From the NCBI RefSeq assembly GCF_946479975.1, contig NZ_CAMLIX010000001.1:27043-91042 (forward strand): a stretch of 64,000 nt of DNA. Reading direction: 5' to 3'. Source of the stretch: an uncultured Flavobacterium sp. (GTDB lineage: Bacteria > Bacteroidota > Bacteroidia > Flavobacteriales > Flavobacteriaceae). A program made the position numbers and the translations under genes. This document shows, piece by piece, positions 16,384 through 24,944 of this stretch (position 1 is the stretch's first letter; each line of letters starts with the position of its first letter). The notes under the pieces were generated by a model that was not told the origin of the DNA, made no database searches, and worked only from the letters and a program-made list of their open reading frames with translations.

Positions 16384-18492
16384 TTAAGATATATAATTCC
16401 AGATATTTTTCTTCTTTGTCAATTCGATGAAAATCGCTCTTAAAATAGCATTTTCTGGTTTTTGGAGCGGAGGATCTTCTTTTAAGATTTTCATGGCATA
16501 ATTTCTAGCCAGCGATAAAATATCTCTATCTCTCACAATATCTGCAATCTGCAGGTTTAATACACCGCTTTGCTGCGTTCCCATTAAATCTCCTGGACCG
16601 CGAAGTTTTAAATCCACTTCGGCGATTTCAAAACCATCATTGGTTTGAACCATCGTTTCCATTCTCGTTTTACTGTCAGAACTTAGCTTGTGTCCCGTCA
16701 TTAAAATGCAATAACTTTGTTCGGCACCACGACCAACACGGCCACGTAATTGATGGAGTTGTGAAAGCCCAAATCGTTCTGCACTTTCTATAATCATTAC
16801 ACTGGCATTTGGCACGTTTACACCAACTTCAATTACCGTTGTGGCTACCATAATATTGGTTTTTCCTTCTGAAAAACGTTTCATTTCTGAATCTTTATCA
16901 GCGGGTTTCATTTTTCCATGCAGAATCGAAATAGAATATTGAGGAAGCGGAAAATCACGTGAAATACTTTCGTAACCGTCCATTAAATCTTTATAATCCA
17001 TTTTTTCAGATTCTTGAATCAACGGATAAACAATGTAGATTTGTCTGCCTTTGGCAATTTCATCCCGAAGGAATTTCCAAACTTTCAATCTATTACTGTC
17101 AAAACGATGCACGGTTTGAATTGGTTTTCTTCCTGGTGGTAATTCATCAATCACCGAAATATCCAAATCGCCGTACAAACTCATCGCTAAAGTTCTCGGA
17201 ATTGGAGTAGCGGTCATGACTAAAACGTGAGGCGGAATATCGTTTTTCTTCCATAATTTAGATCGCTGCTCAACGCCAAAACGATGTTGCTCGTCAATAA
17301 CTGCCAAACCTAAATTTTGAAATTTTACTTTATCTTCTAATAAAGCATGCGTCCCGATCAAAATTTTGAGCGTTCCATTTTCTAATTCTTCGTGAATAAT
17401 TCTTCTTTCAGAAGTTTTAGTAGAACCTGTCAATATTCGGATATTGATATTCAGCGTATTGGCAAACTCAGATAAACCTAAAAAATGCTGATTGGCTAAA
17501 ATCTCAGTTGGCGCCATTAAACACGCTTGAAAGCCATTATCAATCGCTAGAAGCATGCTCATAAAAGCCACAATTGTTTTTCCCGAACCAACATCACCTT
17601 GAAGCAGACGATTCATTTGGGCGTTGCTTCCCATATCGGTTCTGATTTCCTTAATTACTCTTTTTTGAGCATTTGTTAAGTCAAAAGGAAGATGGTTTTT
17701 ATAAAAATCATTAAAAAGTTCACCTACTTTATCAAATGGATGTCCTTTAATTTTATGTTTTCGAATAAGATTTTTGGTAATCAGCTGCAGCTGAATAAAA
17801 AACAACTCTTCAAATTTTAGTCTGAATTGCGCTTTCGCTAAAATATCGGCACTTTTTGGAAAATGGATATTAAATAAAGCTGCTTTCTTAGGAATCAATT
17901 TTAATTCTTCAATCAAAAAAGGCGGAAAAGTTTCGGTAAAAAGTGCGTGAGTTTCTAGAAACAGTTGTTCCATCAACTTATTAATCGTGCGATTCGAAAT
18001 TCCTTTATTGGTCAATGCTTCTGTTGAAGGATAAACGGGCTGCATGGCAGAACGCAAACTTTTTTCATGGTCGGCCAATAATTCAATTTCTGGATGCGCC
18101 ATACTAAATTGGCTTCCGTACAAAGAACATTTTCCAAAAATAACAAGAGGTTCATTCAGTTTTAAGCTTTCTCGAATCCACTTATGACCTTGAAACCAAT
18201 TTAAATCAATCTGTCCTGTATCATCAACAAAAGAAGCAACGAGACGCTTTTTGTTTTTGGCAAATTCTACAGTTTTTATATTAATTATTTTTCCAATAAT
18301 CTGCACTTCAGAACCTGTATTCTGTAATTCATTAATCTTATAATATCGCGTTCTGTCAATATATCGATTTGGAAAAAAATTAACCAAATCTCCATATTTA
18401 TGAATACCCAATTCCTTACGAAGAAGCTGGCCGCGACTGGGACCAACACCTTTTAAGTATTCAATTGGAGTTTCTAGAAGATTATTAGACAT
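16384..18492 (-). CDS. recG: ATP-dependent DNA helicase RecG
   Basis: A 702-aa superfamily 2 helicase of typical RecG length. The N-terminal wedge/OB domain (about residues 1-230) starts with PIEYLKGVGPSRGQLLRKEL. The helicase core has Walker A GDVGSGKT (299-306), the Walker B variant DEQH, TATPIPRTL, and the C-terminal QLRGRVGRG motif. RecG remodels stalled forks and Holliday junctions. It is transcribed alone. A dispersed spacer repeat lies upstream of its start. Identification is secure. Confidence 0.97.
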   Translation of the reverse strand: MSNNLLETPIEYLKGVGPSRGQLLRKELGIHKYGDLVNFFPNRYIDRTRYYKINELQNTGSEVQIIGKIINIKTVEFAKNKKRLVASFVDDTGQIDLNWFQGHKWIRESLKLNEPLVIFGKCSLYGSQFSMAHPEIELLADHEKSLRSAMQPVYPSTEALTNKGISNRTINKLMEQLFLETHALFTETFPPFLIEELKLIPKKAALFNIHFPKSADILAKAQFRLKFEELFFIQLQLITKNLIRKHKIKGHPFDKVGELFNDFYKNHLPFDLTNAQKRVIKEIRTDMGSNAQMNRLLQGDVGSGKTIVAFMSMLLAIDNGFQACLMAPTEILANQHFLGLSEFANTLNINIRILTGSTKTSERRIIHEELENGTLKILIGTHALLEDKVKFQNLGLAVIDEQHRFGVEQRSKLWKKNDIPPHVLVMTATPIPRTLAMSLYGDLDISVIDELPPGRKPIQTVHRFDSNRLKVWKFLRDEIAKGRQIYIVYPLIQESEKMDYKDLMDGYESISRDFPLPQYSISILHGKMKPADKDSEMKRFSEGKTNIMVATTVIEVGVNVPNASVMIIESAERFGLSQLHQLRGRVGRGAEQSYCILMTGHKLSSDSKTRMETMVQTNDGFEIAEVDLKLRGPGDLMGTQQSGVLNLQIADIVRDRDILSLARNYAMKILKEDPPLQKPENAILRAIFIELTKKKNIWNYIS

Positions 18493-18531
18493 TAAATTAT
18501 GTTAGATTTTAGATTGCAGATTTTTGATTTG

Positions 18532-18582
18532 ATCCCGAAGCGTCGGGATTGGAATTTGGAATTTATTATTTGGAATTTTATT
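18532..18582. repeat. Dispersed spacer repeat with an ATCCCGA hairpin
   Basis: ATCCCGA (18532-18538) pairs with TCGGGAT (18543-18549) over a 4-nt loop. It is followed by TTGGAATTTGGAATTT words that recur at about 37578-37616. It lies upstream of recG on its coding strand. Confidence 0.5.
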
Positions 18583-18736
18583 AAAAAGCGAAGATAGATT
18601 TTAATTAGGAAATTTGAAAATGAATTATAGCACTTAAGATTGTGAATGTTAAGTTATCGTTATCATGAAAAAATAAACGCAACCATTTTAAGGAAATAAA
18701 ATCTTAATAATAGTTAATAATCATAAAACCTTAAAA

Positions 18737-19153
18737 ATGAAAAAAATTGGACTTTTAATCGTATTGTTTATTTCTTTAATTTCTTGTTCTAACGATTCAG
18801 ATGGCATTGCCTCTCCTAATTCGCTTTATTACGGAAAATGGATTGAGGTTCCAGATCCTGCAGCTAATACTATAGCGGGTATGGAGGTTTATTATGTATT
18901 TGATAAGAATCAAACTTTCGTTAAAACAGTTCCGAATATTGAAGGTAATAAATCTCTTTCTGGTAAATATGAAATTGTAAAAAATGATGCAGGAACTAGT
19001 TTTATTTTAACTTATTCAAGCACTAACGAATTGATATCAAATTGTACAAGTGGTGCATTAACTGAAACTTTTAAAATAAACCAAATGGATTATTTGGTTA
19101 ATCAGTCATCATCATGTGGGAAAAGATATCAATCCTTTATAAAAGCAAAATAA
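18737..19153 (+). CDS. Small lipoprotein, lipocalin-like fold possible
   Basis: A 138-aa lipoprotein. The signal peptide MKKIGLLIVLFISLISC ends in a lipobox with Cys17. It is followed by SNDSDG, an acidic start resembling the surface-export signal of Bacteroidota lipoproteins. The mature part has a GKWIEV strand opening and alternating hydrophobic strands, as in the small lipocalin-like lipoproteins of this phylum, plus two late cysteines (Cys118 and Cys132 by rough count) that may form a disulfide. I do not recognise a precise family. It is a single-gene unit closed by a strong terminator. The outer-membrane location is inferred from the signal. Confidence 0.75.
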   Translation: MKKIGLLIVLFISLISCSNDSDGIASPNSLYYGKWIEVPDPAANTIAGMEVYYVFDKNQTFVKTVPNIEGNKSLSGKYEIVKNDAGTSFILTYSSTNELISNCTSGALTETFKINQMDYLVNQSSSCGKRYQSFIKAK

Positions 19154-19175
19154 GTTTTTTATATTGAAAACTTGT

Positions 19176-19207
19176 AAAACTCCGTTAGAAAACTAACGGA
19201 GTTTTTT
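19176..19207 (+). terminator. Strong intrinsic terminator
   Basis: AAAACTCCGTTAG (19176-19188) pairs perfectly with CTAACGGAGTTTT across a 4-nt A loop, and the T run extends to 19207. It ends the lipoprotein transcript. Confidence 0.9.
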
Positions 19208-19275
19208 AATTTAATGTAGTTTTATTAAAAATATAATGAAATTGCTTAACAAGATAATGTTGAAAATTAGTTTTT

Positions 19276-19283
19276 TATCTTTG
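19276..19283 (+). promoter_or_regulatory. Candidate -7 box for the 224-aa gene
   Basis: TATCTTTG fits TAnnTTTG and lies 35 bp before the ATG at 19319. An upstream TTG is present only at 13 bp, shorter than the usual spacing. Confidence 0.4.
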
Positions 19284-19318
19284 GATTTGCATAAACGCTC
19301 ATTTTATAAAAGAGAAAA

Positions 19319-19993
19319 ATGATTAATAGAGAACAGATACATGAAGAGGTAAGAAATGGAATAGAAAAATATTTTTCTTTTCTAAAAGAGTATCACTTTT
19401 CTGATTTTGCAGAAACTGATCTTGGATTGTGGTATCACTTTAAATCTTCAAATCAAGATTCGGAAATAGATATTTGTGTTGAAGCACTGTCGTTTACGCC
19501 ACTCGGTGTAACAATTAATGGTTTTATAGTTTCGTTACTTGAGCCTGAAAATGATTTTCAAAAACAATATAATAGAAAGGGAGAAGAATATTATAATGAA
19601 TGTGATCAAAATTGTAAAGCGTATAAAAATAATGCGTCAGAAACTACAGAAAAGTATTTGTTGCTTGTAAAGCAGCTAAACGAAGAATATTTAAAAGAAG
19701 CTGCTTTTATTTTGAAGAGAAATGAGAATGTTCTTTTTGGAGATAATATTTTATTAGAAAGTAATCTTAAGGTTATTACAAATGAATTAGAAAAAGAAGA
19801 TAAGATTCGAAAAAAGAAAGAAAAATTATATTCCTGCGAATTTAAATTTGGAAGTGGCATTGAATCAAGTTATGAAGCATTTTCATTAGAAGAAATCAAA
19901 AAATATCTAAAAGAATTAAAATTGGATTCTATTCATGATATCGAAGTTTATGATTGGAATATGAATAGAATAGATTTTGTACTTGACAAATAA
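19319..19993 (+). CDS. Hypothetical protein, 224 aa
   Basis: I do not recognise this family. The product is a hydrophilic, cytosolic-looking protein without signal or membrane segment. The N-terminal half (about residues 1-85) has alternating strands around WYHFKSS and ICVEALSFTPLG. The middle (about 85-175) is very rich in Glu, Lys and Asn and likely forms long helices. The last 45 residues resemble a small alpha/beta module ending DWNMNRIDFVLDK. It has its own -7 box and is followed 52 bp later by the DUF1697 gene with a similar box, so the two are probably separate transcripts. Codon use looks like its neighbours. Confidence 0.7.
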   Translation: MINREQIHEEVRNGIEKYFSFLKEYHFSDFAETDLGLWYHFKSSNQDSEIDICVEALSFTPLGVTINGFIVSLLEPENDFQKQYNRKGEEYYNECDQNCKAYKNNASETTEKYLLLVKQLNEEYLKEAAFILKRNENVLFGDNILLESNLKVITNELEKEDKIRKKKEKLYSCEFKFGSGIESSYEAFSLEEIKKYLKELKLDSIHDIEVYDWNMNRIDFVLDK

Positions 19994-20045
19994 ACCTTTT
20001 TCTTATTTATTGATTTTTTATCTTTGACTTTAAATTAGAAAAAAA

Positions 20046-20585
20046 ATGACGACACATTTAGCGCTTTTACGCGGCATCAACGTTTCTGGCCACAATATGA
20101 TGAAAATGGAAGCTTTGAAAACAATGCTGGAAAATATTGGATTTCAAAATGTTAGAACCTATCTACAATCTGGAAATGTTTTTATAGATAGCGAAGAAGA
20201 AGCGTCAAAAGTTGGTTTTATGATTAAGCAGGAAATTTTTAAAGTTTTCGGACATGAAGTTCCGGTTGTCATGATTACCAAAGAAAATTTAGAATCTTGT
20301 TTTGCAAATAATCCGTTTTTGAAAGAAAAAGAATTGGATACTAAAAAACTGTATGTGGCTTTTGTTTCTACAAACCTGAAAAAAGAAAATATTAATGATT
20401 TGAAAATCAGTCAGTTTAAGCCAGACGAAGCAAGTATAGATGAAAATAGAATTTTTATAAAATATGCTGTCGGCGCTGGAAAAACGCGTTTTGATCAAAA
20501 ATATATTGAGAAAAAATTAAATGTAACTGCAACAATTCGGAACTGGAATACAGTTACGAACTTGCTAAATATGTATTCTGAATAA
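20046..20585 (+). CDS. DUF1697 family protein
   Basis: A 179-aa protein with the full DUF1697 pattern: THLALLRGINVSGHNMMKM at the start, MLENIGFQNVRTYLQSGNV (about residues 28-46), then a KLNVTATIRNWNTVTNLL end. The family is widespread, cytosolic and of unknown function; the fold is alpha/beta. A TATCTTTG box at 20019-20026 lies 20 bp upstream of the ATG. Its stop overlaps the next start (TAATG), so the secreted DUF4348 protein is probably translated from the same message, although no functional link is evident. Confidence 0.88.
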   Translation: MTTHLALLRGINVSGHNMMKMEALKTMLENIGFQNVRTYLQSGNVFIDSEEEASKVGFMIKQEIFKVFGHEVPVVMITKENLESCFANNPFLKEKELDTKKLYVAFVSTNLKKENINDLKISQFKPDEASIDENRIFIKYAVGAGKTRFDQKYIEKKLNVTATIRNWNTVTNLLNMYSE

Positions 20586-20983
20586 TGAAAAAGTACTTTT
20601 ATATATTTTTTGTTTTTGCGATGAGTTTAACTGCAGCGCATGCTCAAAACACAAAAACAGCCTCTGAGGATTTTAATTCTTTTTTTAAGAAATTCAATGC
20701 AGATCATAAATTTCAGATCAGCAGAGTAATCTTTCCCTTGAAGTACAAAATGAATAATGATGATTTAGAATTAACGGATTATACGATGACAAAAGAAAAG
20801 TATAAAACGCTTAATTTAAACAATAAAGCAGATGATAAATCTTTAAAAAGAACATTGTTGGTTAAGAAAAACAAAACGACTGTTCAACAACGCGGACTCG
20901 ATAATGGAATTTATATTGATTACATCTTCGAATTGAAAGACAATAAATGGTTTCTTAAAACTTGGGTGGATCAATCTACGTAA
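20585..20983 (+). CDS. Secreted DUF4348-like protein
   Basis: A 132-aa exported protein. The signal peptide MKKYFYIFFVFAMSLTAAHA precedes a mature part beginning QNTKTASEDFNSFFKKFNAD. The pattern FxxFFxxFxxDxxFQxxRVxFPL matches my memory of DUF4348, a Bacteroidota family of unknown role. The start overlaps the DUF1697 stop by one base. The stop is only one base from the end of the convergent ATPase gene, leaving no room for a separate terminator. Family assignment is from pattern memory. Confidence 0.7.
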   Translation: MKKYFYIFFVFAMSLTAAHAQNTKTASEDFNSFFKKFNADHKFQISRVIFPLKYKMNNDDLELTDYTMTKEKYKTLNLNNKADDKSLKRTLLVKKNKTTVQQRGLDNGIYIDYIFELKDNKWFLKTWVDQST

Positions 20984-20984
20984 T

Positions 20985-21728
20985 CTATTTTGGTATTAGA
21001 TCACAATACCAAAATCCAAAATCAAAAGCAGTTTCATCATTAGTGTCGCAAGCCTCATTTGATGATTCTTGCTTTTCTGGTTTTTCATATTTGCGATATA
21101 CAATTTCTCCAATTTCAAAATCGATTGGTTTTGAAAATAGTGGGCCATCAAAAGCAAAGGTGTGAAATTCGCCATTTTCGCCGCAAACATCTACGTTTTC
21201 AGGTAAATCGTTTATAAAATCCTGATCGATAATTCGGCCTACAAAACTTTTATCCAAAAATTTCTCGTTTATACAAACCACAATTGTTTTAAATCCGAGA
21301 GAAATAAATTCCTGAATTAAATCTTGAGTCGGAATTTTCCAAATAGGAAAAACGCCTTTAAAATCAATCTTTTTCAATTGATTTTCTCGATACAAACGTA
21401 AATCTTCCAAGAAAATATCTCCAAAAACCGAATGTGTTATCCCATCATTTTTTATTTCTGATAACGTTTTTGTCATTACTTCTTCATAAACTTCCATCGT
21501 TGGCATTTCTGGAACTTCCATAATTTTTAAAGGAATTCCAATTCTTTCTGCTTGAGCCATTAATAATTCAACGCGAATTCCATGCATCGAAATTCGCTGA
21601 TATTTTTGATTTACGCTAGTAAGTAAAGTTTCAATTTTATAATCAGGATTTTGAAGTATTTTATATAATGCAAGAGCAGAATCTTTTCCGCTGCTCCAAT
21701 TAAATAAGGCTTTTTGAGGTGTAGGCAC
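20985..21728 (-). CDS. Dph6-related ATP pyrophosphatase (adenine nucleotide alpha hydrolase fold)
   Basis: A 247-aa cytosolic protein with a PP-loop near the N-terminus: WSSGKDSALALY, residues 11-22, in place of the usual SGGKDS. Later motifs GDIFLEDLRLYRENQ and the CGENGEFHTFAFDGPLF end are diagnostic of the diphthine-ammonia ligase family. Eukaryotic Dph6 makes diphthamide on EF-2. Bacteria lack that pathway, so this member must act on something else, by ATP-dependent amidation or thiolation of an unknown substrate. It is transcribed alone and converges on the DUF4348 gene. Confidence 0.85.
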   Translation of the reverse strand: MPTPQKALFNWSSGKDSALALYKILQNPDYKIETLLTSVNQKYQRISMHGIRVELLMAQAERIGIPLKIMEVPEMPTMEVYEEVMTKTLSEIKNDGITHSVFGDIFLEDLRLYRENQLKKIDFKGVFPIWKIPTQDLIQEFISLGFKTIVVCINEKFLDKSFVGRIIDQDFINDLPENVDVCGENGEFHTFAFDGPLFSKPIDFEIGEIVYRKYEKPEKQESSNEACDTNDETAFDFGFWYCDLIPK

Positions 21729-21813
21729 GATTGGGGATTTTAATTTGGTAAACTTACAAATTTCATTCTATTTGTAAAGTAAACCTTTGTAACTTTGGGA
21801 TTTTACATGCCTC

Positions 21814-22755
21814 ATGACAATATTATTTAAAGATAAATTCAAAACCCAATCGAATAGATTGCAAAACTGGGATTATTCTTGCGAAGCAGTTTATTTTATT
21901 ACAATGGTCACAAAAGATCGAGAATGTATTTTTGGCAATGTAGAAAATGAAAAAATGATTTTAAATGATAATGGAAAGATTATTGAAAACGAACTTTTAA
22001 AGTCAATTAAGATTCGTAAAAATTGGTTTTTCCATAATTGGATTATTATGCCAAATCACATTCATTTATTAATTGAAATTCAAACACCGCGCAGTTCTTC
22101 TGTAGAGACGCACAGCAGTGCGTCTTCGTCCAGCATTACCACAACGGAAAACGATTTGGATAATTCTTTGGCGACATACGCATGTGAGACGCAATCTGAT
22201 TTGAAAATTTCTGATTTAGACGATTCCAATTTATCCGCAACGCATATCGTAGAGATGCACAGCAGTGCGTCTCCGTCCAGCATATCGACAACGGAAAACG
22301 ATTCTGATGTTTTTTTGGCGACATATGCACGTGAGACGCACTGCTGTGCGCCTCTACAGAACCAATCTGGTTTGATTATTTCTGATTCAAATTCAGATTT
22401 CGATTCTAATTTATCCGCAACGCATATCGTAGAGACGCACAGCAGTGCGTCTCCGTCTAGCATATCCACAACGGAAAACGATTTGAATAATTCTTTAACG
22501 AAATCCATACGTGAGACGCACTGCTGTGCGCCTCTACAGAACCAATCACAGAATGAATTTTCAAGAAAATCAAATTCAATTTCATCATTTGTTGCCATTT
22601 TTAAATCAGTTACAACGAGACAGATAAATGGTGTTGAATCAATTTGGCAGCAAAATTACCACGATCATATTGTTAGAAATTACAAGACGTTTGAAAAGAT
22701 TTACGATTATATTAAACACAATCCGAGATCTTGGGAGACAGATTCTTTAAAATAA
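21814..22755 (+). CDS. REP-associated tyrosine transposase (RAYT) with an expanded REP-bearing insert
   Basis: A 313-aa Y1 transposase. The catalytic core is split but complete. The N-terminal part has a strand region YFITMVTKDRECIFG and the HUH motif MPNHIHLLIE (His82 and His84). The C-terminal part (from about residue 256) reads SSFVAIFKSVTTRQING and ends YIKHNPRSW with candidate catalytic Tyr299. Between them lie about 165 extra residues made of repeats (VETHSSASPSS and RETHCCAPLQNQS). These are the translation of REP-like palindromes. Known relatives are about 150-200 aa. The repeat units are 147 and 180 bp, so the frame is kept. RAYTs mobilise REP elements; here the elements sit inside the enzyme gene. 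Activity is unproven. Confidence 0.88.
   Translation: MTILFKDKFKTQSNRLQNWDYSCEAVYFITMVTKDRECIFGNVENEKMILNDNGKIIENELLKSIKIRKNWFFHNWIIMPNHIHLLIEIQTPRSSSVETHSSASSSSITTTENDLDNSLATYACETQSDLKISDLDDSNLSATHIVEMHSSASPSSISTTENDSDVFLATYARETHCCAPLQNQSGLIISDSNSDFDSNLSATHIVETHSSASPSSISTTENDLNNSLTKSIRETHCCAPLQNQSQNEFSRKSNSISSFVAIFKSVTTRQINGVESIWQQNYHDHIVRNYKTFEKIYDYIKHNPRSWETDSLK
22102..22547. repeat. In-frame array of paired REP palindromes inside the transposase gene
   Basis: Three tandem units start at 22102, 22249 and 22429 (spacing 147 and 180 bp, both multiples of 3). Each opens with a REP of the form GTAGAGACGCACAGCAGTG, whose arms AGACGCAC and GTGCGTCT flank loop AGCA. Units two and three close with the reverse-facing REP (GAGACGCAC, loop TGCT, GTGCGCCTC, then TAC). 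Unit one has lost most of this second REP, keeping only GTGAGACGC. Opposing REP pairs of this kind are called BIMEs in other bacteria. The spacers ACAACGGAAAACGATT and TTATCCGCAACGCATATC are also repeated between units. Confidence 0.9.
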
Positions 22756-22763
22756 ATTTTTCA

Positions 22764-24824
22764 ATGAAATACATTTTTCTATTATTTACCAGTTTTCTTT
22801 TTGCACAGCAAACTCAAAATGTTGATTTTAAATCGGTTTCCGCACAATTATCTTTAAATTCAAAAGAAAAAACGGTTTCTGGTTCTGTAGATTTTCAATT
22901 TGAGGTTTTAAAGGAATGTGATACCATTTCGCTTGACGCTAAAAACATGGAATTTTCAAATGTAAAAATCAATGACAGTGAGGCGATTTTTATCAACGAC
23001 AATAAACAATTAAAACTGTTGTCTCATTTTATAAAAGGCGATAATCATTTGACTTTTAGTTATAAAACAAAACCAAAACAAGCTTTATATTTTGTTGAAA
23101 TTGACAATGAAGAAGTACAAATTTGGACACAAGGACAAGGAAGATATACCAGCAATTGGTTTCCGAGTTTTGATGATGTAAATGAGAAACTTATTTTTAA
23201 TCTAGAGATTTCTTATGATAAGAATTACCAGGTTGTTTCAAACGGAGTTCTAAAAACTAAAAAAAAGGAAGGAAATTTAAATCATTGGCAATATCAAATG
23301 GAAAAGCCAATGAGTTCTTATTTGCTGATGCTCGCTATTGGAAAATTTGATAAAAAAGAATTCAAATCTAAGAGCAAAGTTCCGTTAGAGTACTATTACG
23401 AGCCAAAAGATTCTAATCGTTTTGAACCGACTTATCGCTATTCTAAAAGAATTTTTGATTTCCTTGAAAAAGAAATCGGGATAAAATATCCTTGGAAAGT
23501 TAACAGACAAATTCCAGTTCGTGACTTTTTGTATGCCGGAATGGAAAACACCACGACTACACTTTTTGCAACACGTTATGTAGTGGATTCGATTGGTTTT
23601 TGCGATCGAAATTACACCAATGTTGATGCACATGAATTGGCGCATCATTGGTTTGGCGATTTGATTACAGCAGAAAGCAGTACACATCATTGGCTACAGG
23701 AAGGTTTTGCAACTTATTTTGCTTTGCTGGCAGAAAAAGATATTTATGGTGAATATTATTTTTACTCCAAATTGTATGATACCGCACAACAGATCAAATT
23801 TGCTTCCAGAACCGACACCATTCCAGTTTTAAATGCAAAAGCCAGTTCGCTGACATTTTACGAAAAAGGAGCGTGGACATTATTTGTGCTGCACGAATCA
23901 ATTGGTGATAAAGCCTTTAAAAAAGCTATAAAAAACTATTTGAACAAATACGCCTATCAAACTGTAAACACTAAAAATTTCTTTGACGAAATTAGAAAAG
24001 TATCTGATTTTGATACAGAGAAATTTCAAAAAACTTGGCTGGAATCAACACTTTTTGATACGCCAACAGCCAATGCATTGTTGAGTAAAAATAAGACAAT
24101 CCAGAAACGATTAGAAATTGACAAACTAAAGAAAATACCTTTGACAGAGAAATTTGAGATTCTTAAAAACACCTTAGAATCTGATGTTTATCATTCTGTA
24201 AAAGAAGCTATTGTCGATCAATTAGAAAATGAAAAATACGAAGCAAAGAAACCGCTTTTACTTTTAGCTTTGGAAACAAAAGATATTCAGGTTCGTCAGA
24301 ATGTTGCGGCAACTTTGACTAAAATTCCAGAAGATTTTAGATTAAATTATGAGACATTATTAGACGATCAATCGTATCAAACACAAGAAACGGCGCTTTA
24401 TTGGCTTTGGAGAAACTTTCCAGATCATAGAAAAGAATATTTGGATAAATCTAAAAACTGGATTGGTTTTAACGATTATAATCTGCGAACGTTGTGGCTT
24501 TCGCTGGCATTAACCACAACAAATTACAGCACTGATCCAGAATCTTTAATTAATGAATTGATAGCATTTTCATCAACAAAATATGAAGCAACTACAAGAC
24601 AAAATGCATTAGAGAAATTAATTGCTTTTAAAATTATTAACGATCAGGTTTTGAGTAACTTAGTTGGTGCTACAACACATCATATGTGGCAATTCTCCAA
24701 GTTTGGAAGAGATACTATTCGACTTTTATTAAAAAATCCAGAAATGCGTGCATCATTTAATAGAATTTTACCTAATTTGACACCCGATGAACAGTTTCAA
24801 TTGAACCGTTTGTTGAAAGAGTAA
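22764..24824 (+). CDS. M1 family metallopeptidase (aminopeptidase), exported
   Basis: A 686-aa exported zinc aminopeptidase. I chose the ATG at 22764 because it gives a clean signal peptide (MKYIFLLFTSFLFAQ); an in-frame ATG at 22731 would overlap the transposase stop. After a beta-sandwich N-terminal domain (to about residue 200) comes the GMEN exopeptidase motif, then zinc site HELAHH (His290, Glu291, His294) with third ligand Glu313 in WLQEGFATYF. The C-terminal third is helical with HEAT-like repeats. The length is somewhat short for M1 enzymes but all key parts are present. It starts 8 bp after the transposase stop. Confidence 0.93.
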   Translation: MKYIFLLFTSFLFAQQTQNVDFKSVSAQLSLNSKEKTVSGSVDFQFEVLKECDTISLDAKNMEFSNVKINDSEAIFINDNKQLKLLSHFIKGDNHLTFSYKTKPKQALYFVEIDNEEVQIWTQGQGRYTSNWFPSFDDVNEKLIFNLEISYDKNYQVVSNGVLKTKKKEGNLNHWQYQMEKPMSSYLLMLAIGKFDKKEFKSKSKVPLEYYYEPKDSNRFEPTYRYSKRIFDFLEKEIGIKYPWKVNRQIPVRDFLYAGMENTTTTLFATRYVVDSIGFCDRNYTNVDAHELAHHWFGDLITAESSTHHWLQEGFATYFALLAEKDIYGEYYFYSKLYDTAQQIKFASRTDTIPVLNAKASSLTFYEKGAWTLFVLHESIGDKAFKKAIKNYLNKYAYQTVNTKNFFDEIRKVSDFDTEKFQKTWLESTLFDTPTANALLSKNKTIQKRLEIDKLKKIPLTEKFEILKNTLESDVYHSVKEAIVDQLENEKYEAKKPLLLLALETKDIQVRQNVAATLTKIPEDFRLNYETLLDDQSYQTQETALYWLWRNFPDHRKEYLDKSKNWIGFNDYNLRTLWLSLALTTTNYSTDPESLINELIAFSSTKYEATTRQNALEKLIAFKIINDQVLSNLVGATTHHMWQFSKFGRDTIRLLLKNPEMRASFNRILPNLTPDEQFQLNRLLKE

Positions 24825-24944
24825 AATTAAGAGAATGGGAGCAAGAATGAGAAGTTGGAATAAGAATTTCAAGATCTTTTTTCTTTCCTCTTTTTTCTTT
24901 TCTCTCTTCAAAAAAATCCAAAAACAAAACCTACATTACAGTTT

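Noticed and set aside
22102..22547. CRISPR array
   Set aside because: The repeated units are long, in coding sequence, palindromic in opposing pairs, and have similar spacers. No cas gene is present in the window.
22080..22598. A 172-codon open frame antisense to the transposase insert
   Set aside because: It is the reverse reading of the REP repeats, which are palindromic and so keep both strands open. It has repetitive composition and no start context or domain.
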